Shown here in pieces: positions 49,617 to 58,412 of a stretch of 64,000 nt of DNA. Location: contig JAXLST010000011.1 of assembly GCA_046330435.1 (NCBI GenBank), forward strand, positions 142,745 through 206,744, read 5' to 3'. Position 1 is the stretch's first letter. Each line of letters starts with the position of its first letter. The position numbers and the translations under genes were made by a program. Under the pieces are notes generated by a model, which searched no databases, was not told where the DNA came from, and saw nothing but the letters and a program-made list of their open reading frames with translations. Origin of the DNA: Ga0077560 sp046330435 (lineage in GTDB: Bacteria; Actinomycetota; Thermoleophilia; Miltoncostaeales; Miltoncostaeaceae).

Positions 49617-51119
49617 TCAGCGCGCCGGGCAGTACGGCCGGCAGGCCGCGAACCGCTCGGTGTCCAGGCCGTCCACCGGGGGCACCCGCACCGTGCGGTT
49701 GCCGCGCGTGCCGCCCAGGACGATCCTCCGGAGCGCCGTGTTGTCGTCGGTGGTCGTCTCCCGCATGACCTTGCCGGGGTTCGCCTCGATCGACAGGAAG
49801 TAGACGCCGTTCGGCACCCTGGTCACGTCGATGGCCTGCCCGGGCGTCTCCGCCGAGTAGGTGTCGCCGGCCCCGACCTCCAGCACCTCCCGCACCTGCA
49901 CCGCAGAGCGGTCGCCGCAGGCGGTCGCCAGCAACGGGTTCCCCGGGCGGATCTCCGCGTTGGGCACCAGCTGGTCGATCTGGTCGGTGGGCGCGAGGCA
50001 CCAGGCCTCCTTGGGGCTGCGGCGCACCACGCGCCCGTCGGCCCGCACCAGCGCGTACTCGGCGAAGTCCCGGAAGTGCCAGTGGTCGTGGCCCTCGCGC
50101 AGGTCGTACTCGAGCTTGGAGACCGGCACGGAGGCGACGTCCTGGCCGTCCCGGCGGAAGAACTGGTAGCCGTCCATGAGCAGCCGCGGCCCGGAGCGGT
50201 AGCCCTCGATGATCATGGGGCCGGGCCCCGCGTTCCACACGGTCGCGCCGAACAGGAGCATGTCCCGCGACCCGGTCTTGCGCACCGAGATGTCGAAGGC
50301 GGGCAGGCCCGCCAGGTTCGGCAGCGTGTCCGCGGGCAGCGGCACGTCCGAGACGGGGACGGCCGGGGGCCGCGCGGGCGCCTCGCCGTCGCTGTGGGGC
50401 GGTGTGGGCAGCACGGGCTTGGCGGGCACCGGCTTGCCGCCGCCGGGGTCGACCGGGATGGGCAGCGACTTCGGCACCCGCATCTTCACCTGGACGGCGC
50501 GGCCCTTGGGGTCCATGCCGAGCCACTCGGCCAGCGCCGGGCGGATCCGCACGCGCACCAGGTAGCGGCCCGGGGCGAAGCGGCCGAGGTTGAAGTCCAG
50601 AGCCACCGGGACCGCGTAGTCGGTGTCGAGGCCCAGGTGCAGGGCCCGCGCGAAGGGGTGGAAGGTGCAGCTCTCCGGATAGGCGCTGAGCGCCGGCCCG
50701 GACGTGCCGAGCCGGACCCGGTTGGCGTTGACGCACAGGTTCAGCGCGCGGCGGCGCACGACGCGCCGGGACGGGGTGAGGACGGTCACCTCCACCGCCC
50801 TGCCGAACCCGAAGGGCCCCACGGGGACCCCGGCGGGCAGCGGCGCGCGGGCGCCGTCCACCACCTGCTGGCCGGTCCACAGGACCGTGCCGGGGGTGCG
50901 GCGGACCTCCACGTCCACCGGTCCGCCGCGGTTCACCAGGTAGGCGAACACGGGGATGCCGGCGGGGCTGCCGGGGAACGTCTGGTCGGCCGTGATGGAC
51001 GGGCGGACGGCGAGCAGGGCGGCCCGGGGCGGGGCGGCGGCTGCGGTGGACGCCGCGGCGGCGGCGATCGCCAGACCGGCGAGTGCGGTCCGGAGGGCGG
51101 GGGCGGGGATCCGGTTCAT
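49617..51119 (-). CDS. Secreted lysyl-oxidase-like protein
   Basis: 500 residues with signal peptide (ALRTALAGLAIAAAAASTAAAA). The N-terminal half has Ig-like folds; the C-terminal half is lysyl-oxidase type: LPAFDISVRKTGSRDMLLFGATVWNAGPGPMIIEG, then the copper-binding His cluster in EGHDHWHFRDFAEYAL, and NPLLATACGDRS, AIDVTRVPNGVYFLSIEANP. The Pro-rich linker (VLPTPPHSDGEAPARPP) connects the two. Animal relatives oxidise peptidyl lysine; bacterial members are extracellular with unknown substrates. Complete His set suggests copper binding. ATG 51119 is the first of the signal peptide; ribosome site weak. Confidence 0.82.
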   Translation of the reverse strand: MNRIPAPALRTALAGLAIAAAAASTAAAAPPRAALLAVRPSITADQTFPGSPAGIPVFAYLVNRGGPVDVEVRRTPGTVLWTGQQVVDGARAPLPAGVPVGPFGFGRAVEVTVLTPSRRVVRRRALNLCVNANRVRLGTSGPALSAYPESCTFHPFARALHLGLDTDYAVPVALDFNLGRFAPGRYLVRVRIRPALAEWLGMDPKGRAVQVKMRVPKSLPIPVDPGGGKPVPAKPVLPTPPHSDGEAPARPPAVPVSDVPLPADTLPNLAGLPAFDISVRKTGSRDMLLFGATVWNAGPGPMIIEGYRSGPRLLMDGYQFFRRDGQDVASVPVSKLEYDLREGHDHWHFRDFAEYALVRADGRVVRRSPKEAWCLAPTDQIDQLVPNAEIRPGNPLLATACGDRSAVQVREVLEVGAGDTYSAETPGQAIDVTRVPNGVYFLSIEANPGKVMRETTTDDNTALRRIVLGGTRGNRTVRVPPVDGLDTERFAACRPYCPAR

Positions 51120-51227
51120 GGCGGAACGCTAGCGATGCGGCGAGCCGGCCGCGCGCACCCTTGGGTGGGCCGGGCCATACCCCCCGGGCGGCGGTCCCGG
51201 GGGGCCGATGGACGAAGTGTCCGAACA

Positions 51228-51255
51228 CTGATTTCGCGCCGGTCCGCGGCCGATA
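51228..51255 (+). promoter_or_regulatory. Sigma-28-like motif upstream of the hybrid histidine kinase
   Basis: CTGATTTC begins at 51228 and GCCGATAG at 51249; CCGATA is at 51250-51255, 18 bases after CTGA. The -10 half equals that of the motif at 6349-6354. The start codon follows 35 bases later. The -35 half is a weaker match than at the receptor gene. Confidence 0.3.
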
Positions 51256-51289
51256 GGAACGGAGCGGGCCGCCGGGAGCCCGCCGACAC

Positions 51290-53965
51290 GTGACGGAGCG
51301 CGCGCGACCGATGAACACGCCAGACCAGCGGACCGCTGAGCTGGAGGCCGTCCTCCAGGGCCTCCCCGAGCTGTACGTGCGGGTGGACTCCGGGGGCAGC
51401 GTCCTGGGCGTGCACGGTGTGCCCGCCCGGGAGATGGGCTCGCGGGCCGACATCGCGGGCAAGCGACTGGACGACCTCCTGCCGCCCGACGTGGCCGGCG
51501 AGATCCACACCGCCCTGCGCGAGGTGCTGCGCACCGGCGAGGTCGTGACCGTCCCGTACGGGCTCGAGGTGGCGAAGGGCGTGCGGTGCTTCGAGGCCCG
51601 CGTGTCGCGCCTCACCCCGGACCAGGTCGTCGTGGCCTGCCATGACGGCACCGACCGGGCCCACGCCGTCGCGAACCTCCAGGAGAGCGAGGCGCGGCAC
51701 CGGTCCGTGGTGGCCGCCCTGCACGAGGGCGTCGTGGTGCAGCGCGCGGACGGCACCGTCATCACCTCCAACGCCAGCGCCGCCCGGCTGCTGGGCCTCA
51801 ACGAGCAGGAGCTCGCGGAGCGGGGCCTCGGCGGTGTGCGGTCCACGGCGATCCGCGAGGACGGCCGGGAGATCCCACCCGACCAGCGCCCGGGCGCCGT
51901 GTCGCTGCGCACCGGCAAGCCCATCTCGGGCGCCGTGATGGGCCTGCGCAAGCCCGACGGCGCGACCACCTGGATCTCCGTGAACACCGTCCCCCTCACG
52001 CGCCCCGGGGACCCGCAGCCGTACGCCGTGGTGTCGTCGTTCAGCGACATCACCGCCCGGCGGGAGGCCGAGCAGCGCACCCGCACCGGCACCGCGCGCC
52101 TGTCCACGCTCATCGAGAGCCTCAACAGCGGCGTCCTGCTGGAGGACGCGCAGCGCCGCGTCACCATCGTCAACAGCGCGTTCTGCGAGATGTTCGGCGT
52201 GCCGGCCGAACCCCAGGCCCTGGTGGGCACCGACTGCGCCCAGGCGGCGCACGCCGCGGCGCAGCTCGCCGAGGACCCGGCGGCGTTCCTGGCGCGCATC
52301 GACGAGATCCTGGCGGCCAATGCCACCGTCGCCGGAGAGCGGGTCGGGTTCGCGGACGGCCGGGTCTTCGACCGCGACCACACGCTGGTGACCCTCGACG
52401 GCCGCATCCTGGGCCGCCTGTGGGTGTACCGGGACGTGACGGCCCTGGTGTCGCAGCAGGCCGAGCTGTCCCGCGCCCGCGACGAGGCCGTGGACGCCGC
52501 CAAGGAGCGCGCCGCGTTCATGGCGACCCTGAGCCACGAGATCCGAACGCCGCTGGGCGGCCTGGTGGACCACATCGACCGGCTGTCGCGGTCGTCGCTG
52601 GAGGCGTCCCAGCAGGAGCTGGTGCGCATCGTGCGGACCTCGGTCGACCAGATGCTGTCGGTGATCGACGACGCCCTGCAGATGTCGTCCCTGGACGCCG
52701 GGGGCGCGACGGTGCAGGACACGCCCTTCATCCCGGGCGATGTGGTCGACGCCGCCGCCGCACTGTTCGCCCCGAACGCGACGCGCAAGGGCATCGCCCT
52801 GATGCACCACGTGGAGCCGTCCCTGCGGTCCCCCATGCGCGGCGACCCGGTGCGGCTGCGGCAGGTCGTGGACAACCTGGTGAGCAACGCCGTGAAGTTC
52901 ACGGACTCCGGGATGGTCGAGGTGGGTGCGTCGATGGTGAGCGGGCCGGACGACCGCCCCGTGCTCACCGTCGCGGTCACCGACACGGGTCCCGGCATGT
53001 CCGAGGAGGTACGCGACCGCCTCATCGCCGGGTTCTCCGCCGTCGACGGCTCCGAGGCCCGCCGGCAGGGCGGCACAGGGCTGGGCCTGTCGATCGTGAA
53101 GTCGCTTGTGGATCTCATGGGCGGCACCATCGACGTGACCAGCACCCCGGGGCTGGGCAGCACGTTCACCGTCACCGTCCCGCTGGCGCGCGAGGACCAG
53201 GCGGCCGCCGGCCGTGCCGGCGCGTCGGCGCCGGACGCCCCCCTGGTGCTGCTGCTGGAGGGCGACGACGCCAACGCGCGGCTCGCGGAGCAGATGCTCG
53301 ACGCCGGCGGCCACCGCACCGTGCGGGCGCAGACCGCCGAGGAGGCCGTCGACCTGGTGGCCGAGCGCGGCGGGCGGTTCGCCGCGGTGCTCGTGGACTG
53401 CCGGGCCGGGCAGGGCTTCGACGGCTACGAGGCGGCCCGCGGCATCCGCCGCACCGAGCAGGAGCGCCGCCTGCCGCGCACCGCGATCATCGGCCTCACC
53501 CCCAACGGCCCCGCCGGCGAGCGGGAGGAGTGCCTCATCGCGGGCATGAACGGCTGCGTGGGCATCCCCCTGCAGGCCGGCGAGCTGCGCGAGGCCCTCA
53601 GCCGGTGGGCGACGCCGGTGCAGCGGGGCGGCGGCATGGTCCGGCTGTCCGCGCTCGACCGGCTCGTGGAGGAGCACCGCGGCGACCTGGACCACGTGAG
53701 CGGCATGGTCTCCCGGTACCTCGACACCCTGCGGCGCGGCGTGGCCGCGGCGCGTGAGGCCACCGCCCGCGGCGACGCGGCCGGCGTGGCCGGCGCCGCG
53801 CGGGAGCTCGCGTCGCTGAGCGACGTGCTGGGCGCACCGGGCTTCGCGTCGCTGTGCCGCGACACGGCGCGCAAGCCGCACCCGCGGTCCGCGGCGCAGC
53901 TCGCCGAGCAGGCCGCGCAGGTCGAGACGGCCCTGCGGGGCTGGCTCACCACCGTCGGCGGCTGA
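51290..53965 (+). CDS. Hybrid sensor histidine kinase (PAS-PAS-HK-REC-Hpt-like)
   Basis: 891 residues from GTG 51290 (ATG 51311 is the alternative). No membrane helix, so cytosolic. PAS modules (about 20-110, 130-260, 275-390) precede the kinase core: H-box FMATLSHEIRTPLGG, N-box RQVVDNLVSNAVKFTD, G1 VTDTGPGMSEE, G2 GGTGLGLSIVKSLVDLMGG. A receiver-like part follows (VLLLEGDDANARLAEQML, VLVDCRAGQGFDGYEA with the phospho-Asp) but its conserved Lys is Ile (GCVGIPLQ). A final Hpt-like helical bundle has AARELASLSDVLGA where AHxLKGSS is expected, so the phospho-His is missing. The phosphorelay beyond the kinase seems degenerate. Confidence 0.85.
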   Translation: MTERARPMNTPDQRTAELEAVLQGLPELYVRVDSGGSVLGVHGVPAREMGSRADIAGKRLDDLLPPDVAGEIHTALREVLRTGEVVTVPYGLEVAKGVRCFEARVSRLTPDQVVVACHDGTDRAHAVANLQESEARHRSVVAALHEGVVVQRADGTVITSNASAARLLGLNEQELAERGLGGVRSTAIREDGREIPPDQRPGAVSLRTGKPISGAVMGLRKPDGATTWISVNTVPLTRPGDPQPYAVVSSFSDITARREAEQRTRTGTARLSTLIESLNSGVLLEDAQRRVTIVNSAFCEMFGVPAEPQALVGTDCAQAAHAAAQLAEDPAAFLARIDEILAANATVAGERVGFADGRVFDRDHTLVTLDGRILGRLWVYRDVTALVSQQAELSRARDEAVDAAKERAAFMATLSHEIRTPLGGLVDHIDRLSRSSLEASQQELVRIVRTSVDQMLSVIDDALQMSSLDAGGATVQDTPFIPGDVVDAAAALFAPNATRKGIALMHHVEPSLRSPMRGDPVRLRQVVDNLVSNAVKFTDSGMVEVGASMVSGPDDRPVLTVAVTDTGPGMSEEVRDRLIAGFSAVDGSEARRQGGTGLGLSIVKSLVDLMGGTIDVTSTPGLGSTFTVTVPLAREDQAAAGRAGASAPDAPLVLLLEGDDANARLAEQMLDAGGHRTVRAQTAEEAVDLVAERGGRFAAVLVDCRAGQGFDGYEAARGIRRTEQERRLPRTAIIGLTPNGPAGEREECLIAGMNGCVGIPLQAGELREALSRWATPVQRGGGMVRLSALDRLVEEHRGDLDHVSGMVSRYLDTLRRGVAAAREATARGDAAGVAGAARELASLSDVLGAPGFASLCRDTARKPHPRSAAQLAEQAAQVETALRGWLTTVGG

Positions 53966-54307
53966 TCACCGCGCCCTGAGGGCGTCCGGAACGGTTCCGG
54001 GCGCACCCCGCGTCGGCCGCGGCACGGGCCCTCGAGCGACCCCGTGCGCGTGCGTGCGGGCGCGCGTCGCCGGTGCCCCCACGGGGCGTCGGTGCGGTTC
54101 CGGGCGGCGCCCCCTGGCGACTGGGATGGATGATCGACAGGGGACGACGCCGGCATCGCCGGGGGCGGCCCACTCGCGCCCGGCGCCTCGAGCCGCCCGG
54201 TGGCACGGAGTGCATCCCGGGGGCCTACCGCACCCTGATCCGTCGCGCCCTGCGTGCCATGCGGGTACGCGCGGAACGGGCTGCGGAAAAACCCGAGGCC
54301 CGGCGGT
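53966..54307. other. Gap without supported gene
   Basis: 342 bases between the hybrid kinase (plus) and the phosphoesterase (minus, convergent). Several frames remain open on both strands but have no domain, no plausible codon pattern and no ribosome site, which is usual for GC-rich DNA. No tRNA, terminator with T-run or repeat was seen. Confidence 0.55.
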
Positions 54308-54964
54308 TCAGGCGGGCGGACGGGGCCGGAGCGCCCCGGGCACGGCGATCCAGCGGTACGCGACCTCGCGCCCCGTGATCTCCAGGATGCCCACCGAGGG
54401 GCTGCTCCGCTCGGGCTCCAGGTGCCGCCGGTAGCGGGCGAACGCCCGCCCGCGAAGACCCCGCACGCGGCGCGACGGGTCCGCCTCGAACGCGTACGCC
54501 CCGCCGGGGGAGAACATCAGCACGCCCCGGGTGCGCCGCGCGTACCGCATGTGGAAGTGCCCGAACACGACGACGTCGACGGGGCCGGTGGCGCGCAGCA
54601 GGTGGCGGCGCAGCCCGGGCACCGTGGGCCGCCCCATGACGAGGCCGCCCAGCACCATCGGCACCTCGCTGCGGGACGGCCGGTGGCCGTGGCACACGCC
54701 GATCCGCACGTCCCCCACCCGCACCACGGCGGCGTCGGGCAGCGCCTGCCGCATCGCGCGGTCGTGGTTGCCGCGCACGGCGACCACCGGGGCGATGCGG
54801 GCGAGCTCGCGCAGGACGCCCCCGACGGTGATGTCCCCCGCGTGGATGACGAGGTCCACGCCGGCGAGCGCCTCGGCGACCCCGGCGGGCAGCGAGGGCA
54901 GGACGTCGCCCACATGGGTGTCGCTCACGACGCCCACGCGGATGGTGGGGGATGGCTCCGGCAC
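54308..54964 (-). CDS. YfcE/MJ0936-like metallophosphoesterase
   Basis: 218 residues of the calcineurin-like phosphoesterase family with a full metal site: VGVVSDTHVGD (Asp, His), DLVIHAGDIT, VAVRGNHDRAM, GVCHGH and VVVFGHFHMRYA. Such enzymes hydrolyse phosphodiesters or phosphomonoesters with two Mn-type ions. GTG 54964 is the first start; residues after about 170 form an Arg-rich tail not seen in short family members. Following gene on the same strand is the metallopeptidase, 27 bases upstream. Substrate unknown. Confidence 0.82.
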   Translation of the reverse strand: MPEPSPTIRVGVVSDTHVGDVLPSLPAGVAEALAGVDLVIHAGDITVGGVLRELARIAPVVAVRGNHDRAMRQALPDAAVVRVGDVRIGVCHGHRPSRSEVPMVLGGLVMGRPTVPGLRRHLLRATGPVDVVVFGHFHMRYARRTRGVLMFSPGGAYAFEADPSRRVRGLRGRAFARYRRHLEPERSSPSVGILEITGREVAYRWIAVPGALRPRPPA

Positions 54965-54991
54965 GTGCCCCCGGAGCCTACCCCGGCCGGG

Positions 54992-56227
54992 TCAGGCCGG
55001 CGGCGCGGCGGTCTCCACCGCGACCGACACGGCGGCGGTCCCGGCGGTGAGGGGGTTGGGGATGACCACGGTGACGGCACCGTCGGCGACCGCCGCCCCG
55101 CCCACGTCGATCACCGCGCCGCCGTCGCGGACGGTCGCGGCGAGGGGCCCGGCGGACGAGGGCACCACGAGGGCCGCGGCCAGCGCCGCAGGGTCGACGC
55201 CCGGCGAGCTCACGCGGATCGTGACCTGGGCGTCCCCGGCCGGCCATTCGGCCCGCACCGACGCGACCCCCCACTGGGGCACGGTCACGGTCTGCGGGAC
55301 CCCCGCGGCGGCGACCGGAGAGCCCAGGCCGAAGAAGTCACGCACGCCGGGGGCGAACAGCACGTCGCCGAACGGCGACCGCAGGCCGCCGCACAGCGAC
55401 CGCGCGGCCTCCTGCAGGGCGGCCGTCCACCGCGCCGTCCCGGCCGCCCGGATGACCGCGGCGGCGGTGGGTGCGTTGCGCAGGCCGGTGACGCGCCGCA
55501 GCGCGGCGAGGACGCGGGCGGGCCGGGCGCGGCCGCCGTCGAGCGCCTGCCACACCCCCCAGGAGACGTACGGCTCCAGGCCGGTGCCCTGCGGGTCGAA
55601 CCGGCTGCAGAAGCGCGCGACGCGCGTCGCACCGCCGGACAGCGTCTGACCGCCGGCGTCGCTGGTGAGCGTGCCCGCGAAGTCCTGCGGCTCGGCGCGT
55701 GCGGCGAACCACTCGGCGGTGCCCTCGGCCAGCAGGTCGGGCGCGCCGGTGGACGTGGACGTGTTGCACTGCACCACGTGGAACAGCTCGTGGGCGAGGG
55801 CGGCGGCCGGCGCCGCGTCCGCGGGGGCGAGCACCACCAGCTCGGCGCTGCGGAACGTCACCCGCTGCAGGCGGCGGCCGGTGGGGATCTCCGCGCACGA
55901 GGTGCGGCCGGGGGTGCCCGCGGACACGCTGCCCGTGACCCCCGACGCGTCCAGGACGATGTCGACGCGGCGGTCCCCGCCCACGAAGTCCGACGGCCGC
56001 CCGGCGACCGCCAGGCGCAGGTCGGTGGCGAACCGGCGCCGCACCCCGCCCGTGATGCCGGCGAGCACCCGCGTGCGGGTCGCCGCCGGCAGGCCCGCCA
56101 GGTACTGGCCGCGGGTGCGCGCGCCCAGGCCGTTCAGCGCCACCACCCGCTCGGCGGGTCGCGCGCGCAGCAGGAACCGCGTGAGCTCCGGCTGCCGCAC
56201 GGTGGGCGGTGCCGCGTCGCCGGTCAT
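54992..56227 (-). CDS. Zinc metallopeptidase-like protein without signal peptide (3' part of a split gene?)
   Basis: 411 residues from ATG 56227. HELFH (residues 146-150) with a second Glu in LLAEGTAEWFAAR (E168) forms a gluzincin-type zinc site: two His, Glu base and Glu ligand. The N-terminal part (DIVLDASGVTGS...) and C-terminal beta-rich domain (VPQWGVASVRAEWPAGDAQVTIRV) resemble secreted bacterial metalloproteases. But there is no signal peptide; the preceding 103-residue frame carries one and ends exactly at ATGA with this start. Either a frameshift split one secreted enzyme in two or the two parts are coupled. Cys (three in the central part) also suggests export. Confidence 0.65.
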   Translation of the reverse strand: MTGDAAPPTVRQPELTRFLLRARPAERVVALNGLGARTRGQYLAGLPAATRTRVLAGITGGVRRRFATDLRLAVAGRPSDFVGGDRRVDIVLDASGVTGSVSAGTPGRTSCAEIPTGRRLQRVTFRSAELVVLAPADAAPAAALAHELFHVVQCNTSTSTGAPDLLAEGTAEWFAARAEPQDFAGTLTSDAGGQTLSGGATRVARFCSRFDPQGTGLEPYVSWGVWQALDGGRARPARVLAALRRVTGLRNAPTAAAVIRAAGTARWTAALQEAARSLCGGLRSPFGDVLFAPGVRDFFGLGSPVAAAGVPQTVTVPQWGVASVRAEWPAGDAQVTIRVSSPGVDPAALAAALVVPSSAGPLAATVRDGGAVIDVGGAAVADGAVTVVIPNPLTAGTAAVSVAVETAAPPA

Positions 56228-56535
56228 GCGGGGAAGCCGAGCCCGGAGGCGGCGCCGCGGGCGCGCTCGGCGACGCCGGCGGTGGCGGTGACCACCGGAG
56301 GCACGGTGCGGCAGGAGCCGTCGGCGCCGCTCACCGCGCCGGCCGCGCCGGGCGTGTCGCCCCACCAGATGCGGAAGGTCGCCGTGTCGAGCCGGCACGG
56401 CATCCCGAGGCGCTTGGCGGTCTTCGGGACGACGTCCCCGGGCTGGGCCTGCACGCCGGTCGCCGCGCCGGCGGCGGGGACGGCGACGAGCATGGCGAGA
56501 AGCGGCAGGGCCGCGCGGGGGCGCAGGATCGGCAC
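56224..56535 (-). CDS. Short exported protein, possible N-terminal part of the metallopeptidase
   Basis: 103 residues from GTG 56535 with a signal peptide (PRAALPLLAMLVAVPAAGAA). The mature part (PCRLDTATFRIWWGDTPGAAGAV, then CRTVPPVVTATAGVAERARGAASGLGFPA) looks like the beginning of a secreted zinc peptidase of the type encoded next. The stop TGA (56224-56226) overlaps the ATG of the catalytic frame. A one-base frameshift near 56225-56260 would join both into a single enzyme of about 515 residues. Read alone, it would be a small secreted protein of unknown role. Confidence 0.55.
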   Translation of the reverse strand: MPILRPRAALPLLAMLVAVPAAGAATGVQAQPGDVVPKTAKRLGMPCRLDTATFRIWWGDTPGAAGAVSGADGSCRTVPPVVTATAGVAERARGAASGLGFPA

Positions 56536-56591
56536 GGCCCGGATGCTACGGCGGATTCGCCCGCGCGCCCACTGGACGCACGGGCGGGTCC

Positions 56592-57509
56592 TCAGGCCGC
56601 CGGCGGCAGGTCCCCGCGCACGGTGACCGCGTCGCTGGCGCGCTCGTAGCCCAGGCGCGCGTTCACCGCCCGCATCGGTGCGTTGTCCAGGTGGTTCCAG
56701 GCGCGGATCTCCCGGACGCCGACATCCCACGCGGCGGCGTGGCACGCGCGCTTGACCAGCACCGCCAGGCCGCGGCCGCGCCATGCGCGGGCCGTGGCGG
56801 TGTAGTCGACGACGGCGACGTCCGGACGGGCACGGTGGTGCCGCAGGGCGCACATCGACACACCGCGCCCCTCCGCGACCGCCAGGATGATGGTCCGCGG
56901 GTCGAAACTGCCGTCCGCCAGAAGGTCCTCCCACCACCCCTGCCCCTGCGCCACGGCGCCCTCTCCGGGGATGTCCGGGATCGTCTCGGCGTCCAGCGCG
57001 ACCAGGTCGTCCAGCAGCGCCGGATCGTCGGCGAGCGACCGCAGGGCCACGCCGGCCGGCGGCTCCGGATCCGGAGGCCGTTCCGGAATGCGCAGCACGA
57101 CGCGCTGGCTGCGCTCGACCTCATGGACGCCGCCGGCGGCGAGCAGGCGCAGCGTCTCGGGCTGATCCTCCGGCACGCCCCCGCGAAGGAGCGTCACCCC
57201 GTGGCGTGCGCAGTGGGCGGCCACCGCATCCCACAGCGCGGCCCCGGCGGTCGCGTGGTGCCCGGGCAGGACCGCGAACCGCAGCCACATGCCGTGGGGC
57301 TCGTCCCAGGACAGGATGGGCCCCAGTTCGGCGACGGCGGCGTCCACGCCGTCCTCGGTCGCCAGCAGCACCACGTGCCGCGGGTCGCGGGCCGCCATCT
57401 GCCACAGGTCCTCGACGCCCAGCACCTCGCCGGGGTCGACGGCGCGCGCGGCCGCCACGGCGCGCACGGCGTCCGGGCCCGCCACGTCGACGGCCCGGAC
57501 CTCGGCCAT
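56592..57509 (-). CDS. Two-domain GNAT family acetyltransferase
   Basis: 305 residues. The second half is the active GNAT fold: VVDYTATARAWRGRGLAVLVKRAC (R-x-x-G-x-G/A acetyl-CoA loop, here RGRGLA) and IRAWNHLDNAPMRAVNARLGYE; the first half (residues about 1-145) is a degenerate GNAT-like domain (GMWLRFAVLPGHHATAGAALWDAV). Such fused GNATs are known in actinobacteria (for example mycothiol synthase), although mshD motifs are not certain here. ATG 57509 lies two bases after the fabI stop, so it is co-transcribed with fabI. Acceptor substrate unknown. Confidence 0.75.
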   Translation of the reverse strand: MAEVRAVDVAGPDAVRAVAAARAVDPGEVLGVEDLWQMAARDPRHVVLLATEDGVDAAVAELGPILSWDEPHGMWLRFAVLPGHHATAGAALWDAVAAHCARHGVTLLRGGVPEDQPETLRLLAAGGVHEVERSQRVVLRIPERPPDPEPPAGVALRSLADDPALLDDLVALDAETIPDIPGEGAVAQGQGWWEDLLADGSFDPRTIILAVAEGRGVSMCALRHHRARPDVAVVDYTATARAWRGRGLAVLVKRACHAAAWDVGVREIRAWNHLDNAPMRAVNARLGYERASDAVTVRGDLPPAA

Positions 57510-57511
57510 GG

Positions 57512-58291
57512 CTACATCCCCATCCCGTGGTAGCCGGCGTCCACGTGCAGGGTCTCGCCGGTCACCGCCGCGGACAGCGGGGAGGCCAGGTCCAGGCCGG
57601 TGGCGCCCACCTCGTCCACCGTGATCTCGCGGCGCAGCGGGGTGCGGGAGGCGATGGTGTCGGCCATCTCCGAGAACCCGGGGATGCCGCGGGCGGCCAG
57701 GGTGCGGATGGGGCCGGCGGAGATGGCGTTCACGCGGATGCCGGCGTCCCCGAGGTCCCACGCCAGGTAGCGCACGATGCACTCCAGCGCGGCCTTCGCG
57801 ATGCCCATCACGTTGTAGCCGGGCACCGCGCGCTCGGCGGCGACGTACGACAGGGCCATCACCGACCCGCCGCCGGAGGCCCGCATGTGCGGCTCGGCGG
57901 CGCGGGCCAGGGCGATCAGCGAGTACGCCGACACGTCCATTGCGAGGGCGAACCCGTCGCGGGAGATCTCGGTGAACTTGCCGGTGAGGTCCTCCGGGCG
58001 GGCGAACGCGACGGCGTGCACCAGCACGTCGATGCCGCCCAGGGCCGCGGCGGCGGCGTCCACCGATTCGCCCACCTGGGCGTCGTCCTGGACGTCCAGG
58101 GGCAGCACCGGCACGTCGCCGGAGAGCTCCGAGGCGAGCTTGCGCACGTCCCGCTCGGTGCGTTCGTTCTGGTAGGTCAGCGCGACGCGGGCGCCGTGCT
58201 CGTCGAGCGCCTTCGCGATGGACCAGGCGATGCTCCGCTTGTTGGCGACGCCCACCACCAGCGCGCGGGTGCCCTCGACCAGACCGCTCAT
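57512..58291 (-). CDS. fabI: Enoyl-[acyl-carrier-protein] reductase (NADH)
   Basis: 259 residues, SDR family. It reduces the trans-2-enoyl group on ACP, the last step of each fatty acid elongation cycle. FabI marks: LVVGVANKRSIAWSIAKALDEHG (the modified NAD loop with GxANxxSI), SYVAAERAVPGYNVMGIAKAALE with Tyr-x6-Lys catalytic pair, and RVNAISAGPIRTLAARGIPGF. ATG 58291 is preceded by GGGAGGAC; the longer start would add a Gly-rich piece. A GNAT gene follows directly. Single FabI without FabG or other FAS genes next to it. Confidence 0.92.
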   Translation of the reverse strand: MSGLVEGTRALVVGVANKRSIAWSIAKALDEHGARVALTYQNERTERDVRKLASELSGDVPVLPLDVQDDAQVGESVDAAAAALGGIDVLVHAVAFARPEDLTGKFTEISRDGFALAMDVSAYSLIALARAAEPHMRASGGGSVMALSYVAAERAVPGYNVMGIAKAALECIVRYLAWDLGDAGIRVNAISAGPIRTLAARGIPGFSEMADTIASRTPLRREITVDEVGATGLDLASPLSAAVTGETLHVDAGYHGMGM

Positions 58292-58412
58292 GCGTCCTCC
58301 CGTCCCCATGCCGGATCAGCGGCGGCACGCTACCACCGGCGGCACCGATGAGTTCCGCGGCCCCCCGGCGTCGGTCATGGTGACGGCACCGCACGGACGA
58401 ACGGAGGAGCGG

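Noticed and set aside
49495..53319. A 1274-codon minus-strand frame
   Set aside because: It runs antisense to the hybrid kinase and kup end, with Ser/Arg/Thr-rich sequence and no domains; the kinase motifs in the opposite strand are perfect.
54054..54434. A 126-residue plus-strand frame in the gap after the hybrid kinase
   Set aside because: Arg/Pro/Gly-rich, no ribosome site, and it runs antisense into the phosphoesterase gene.
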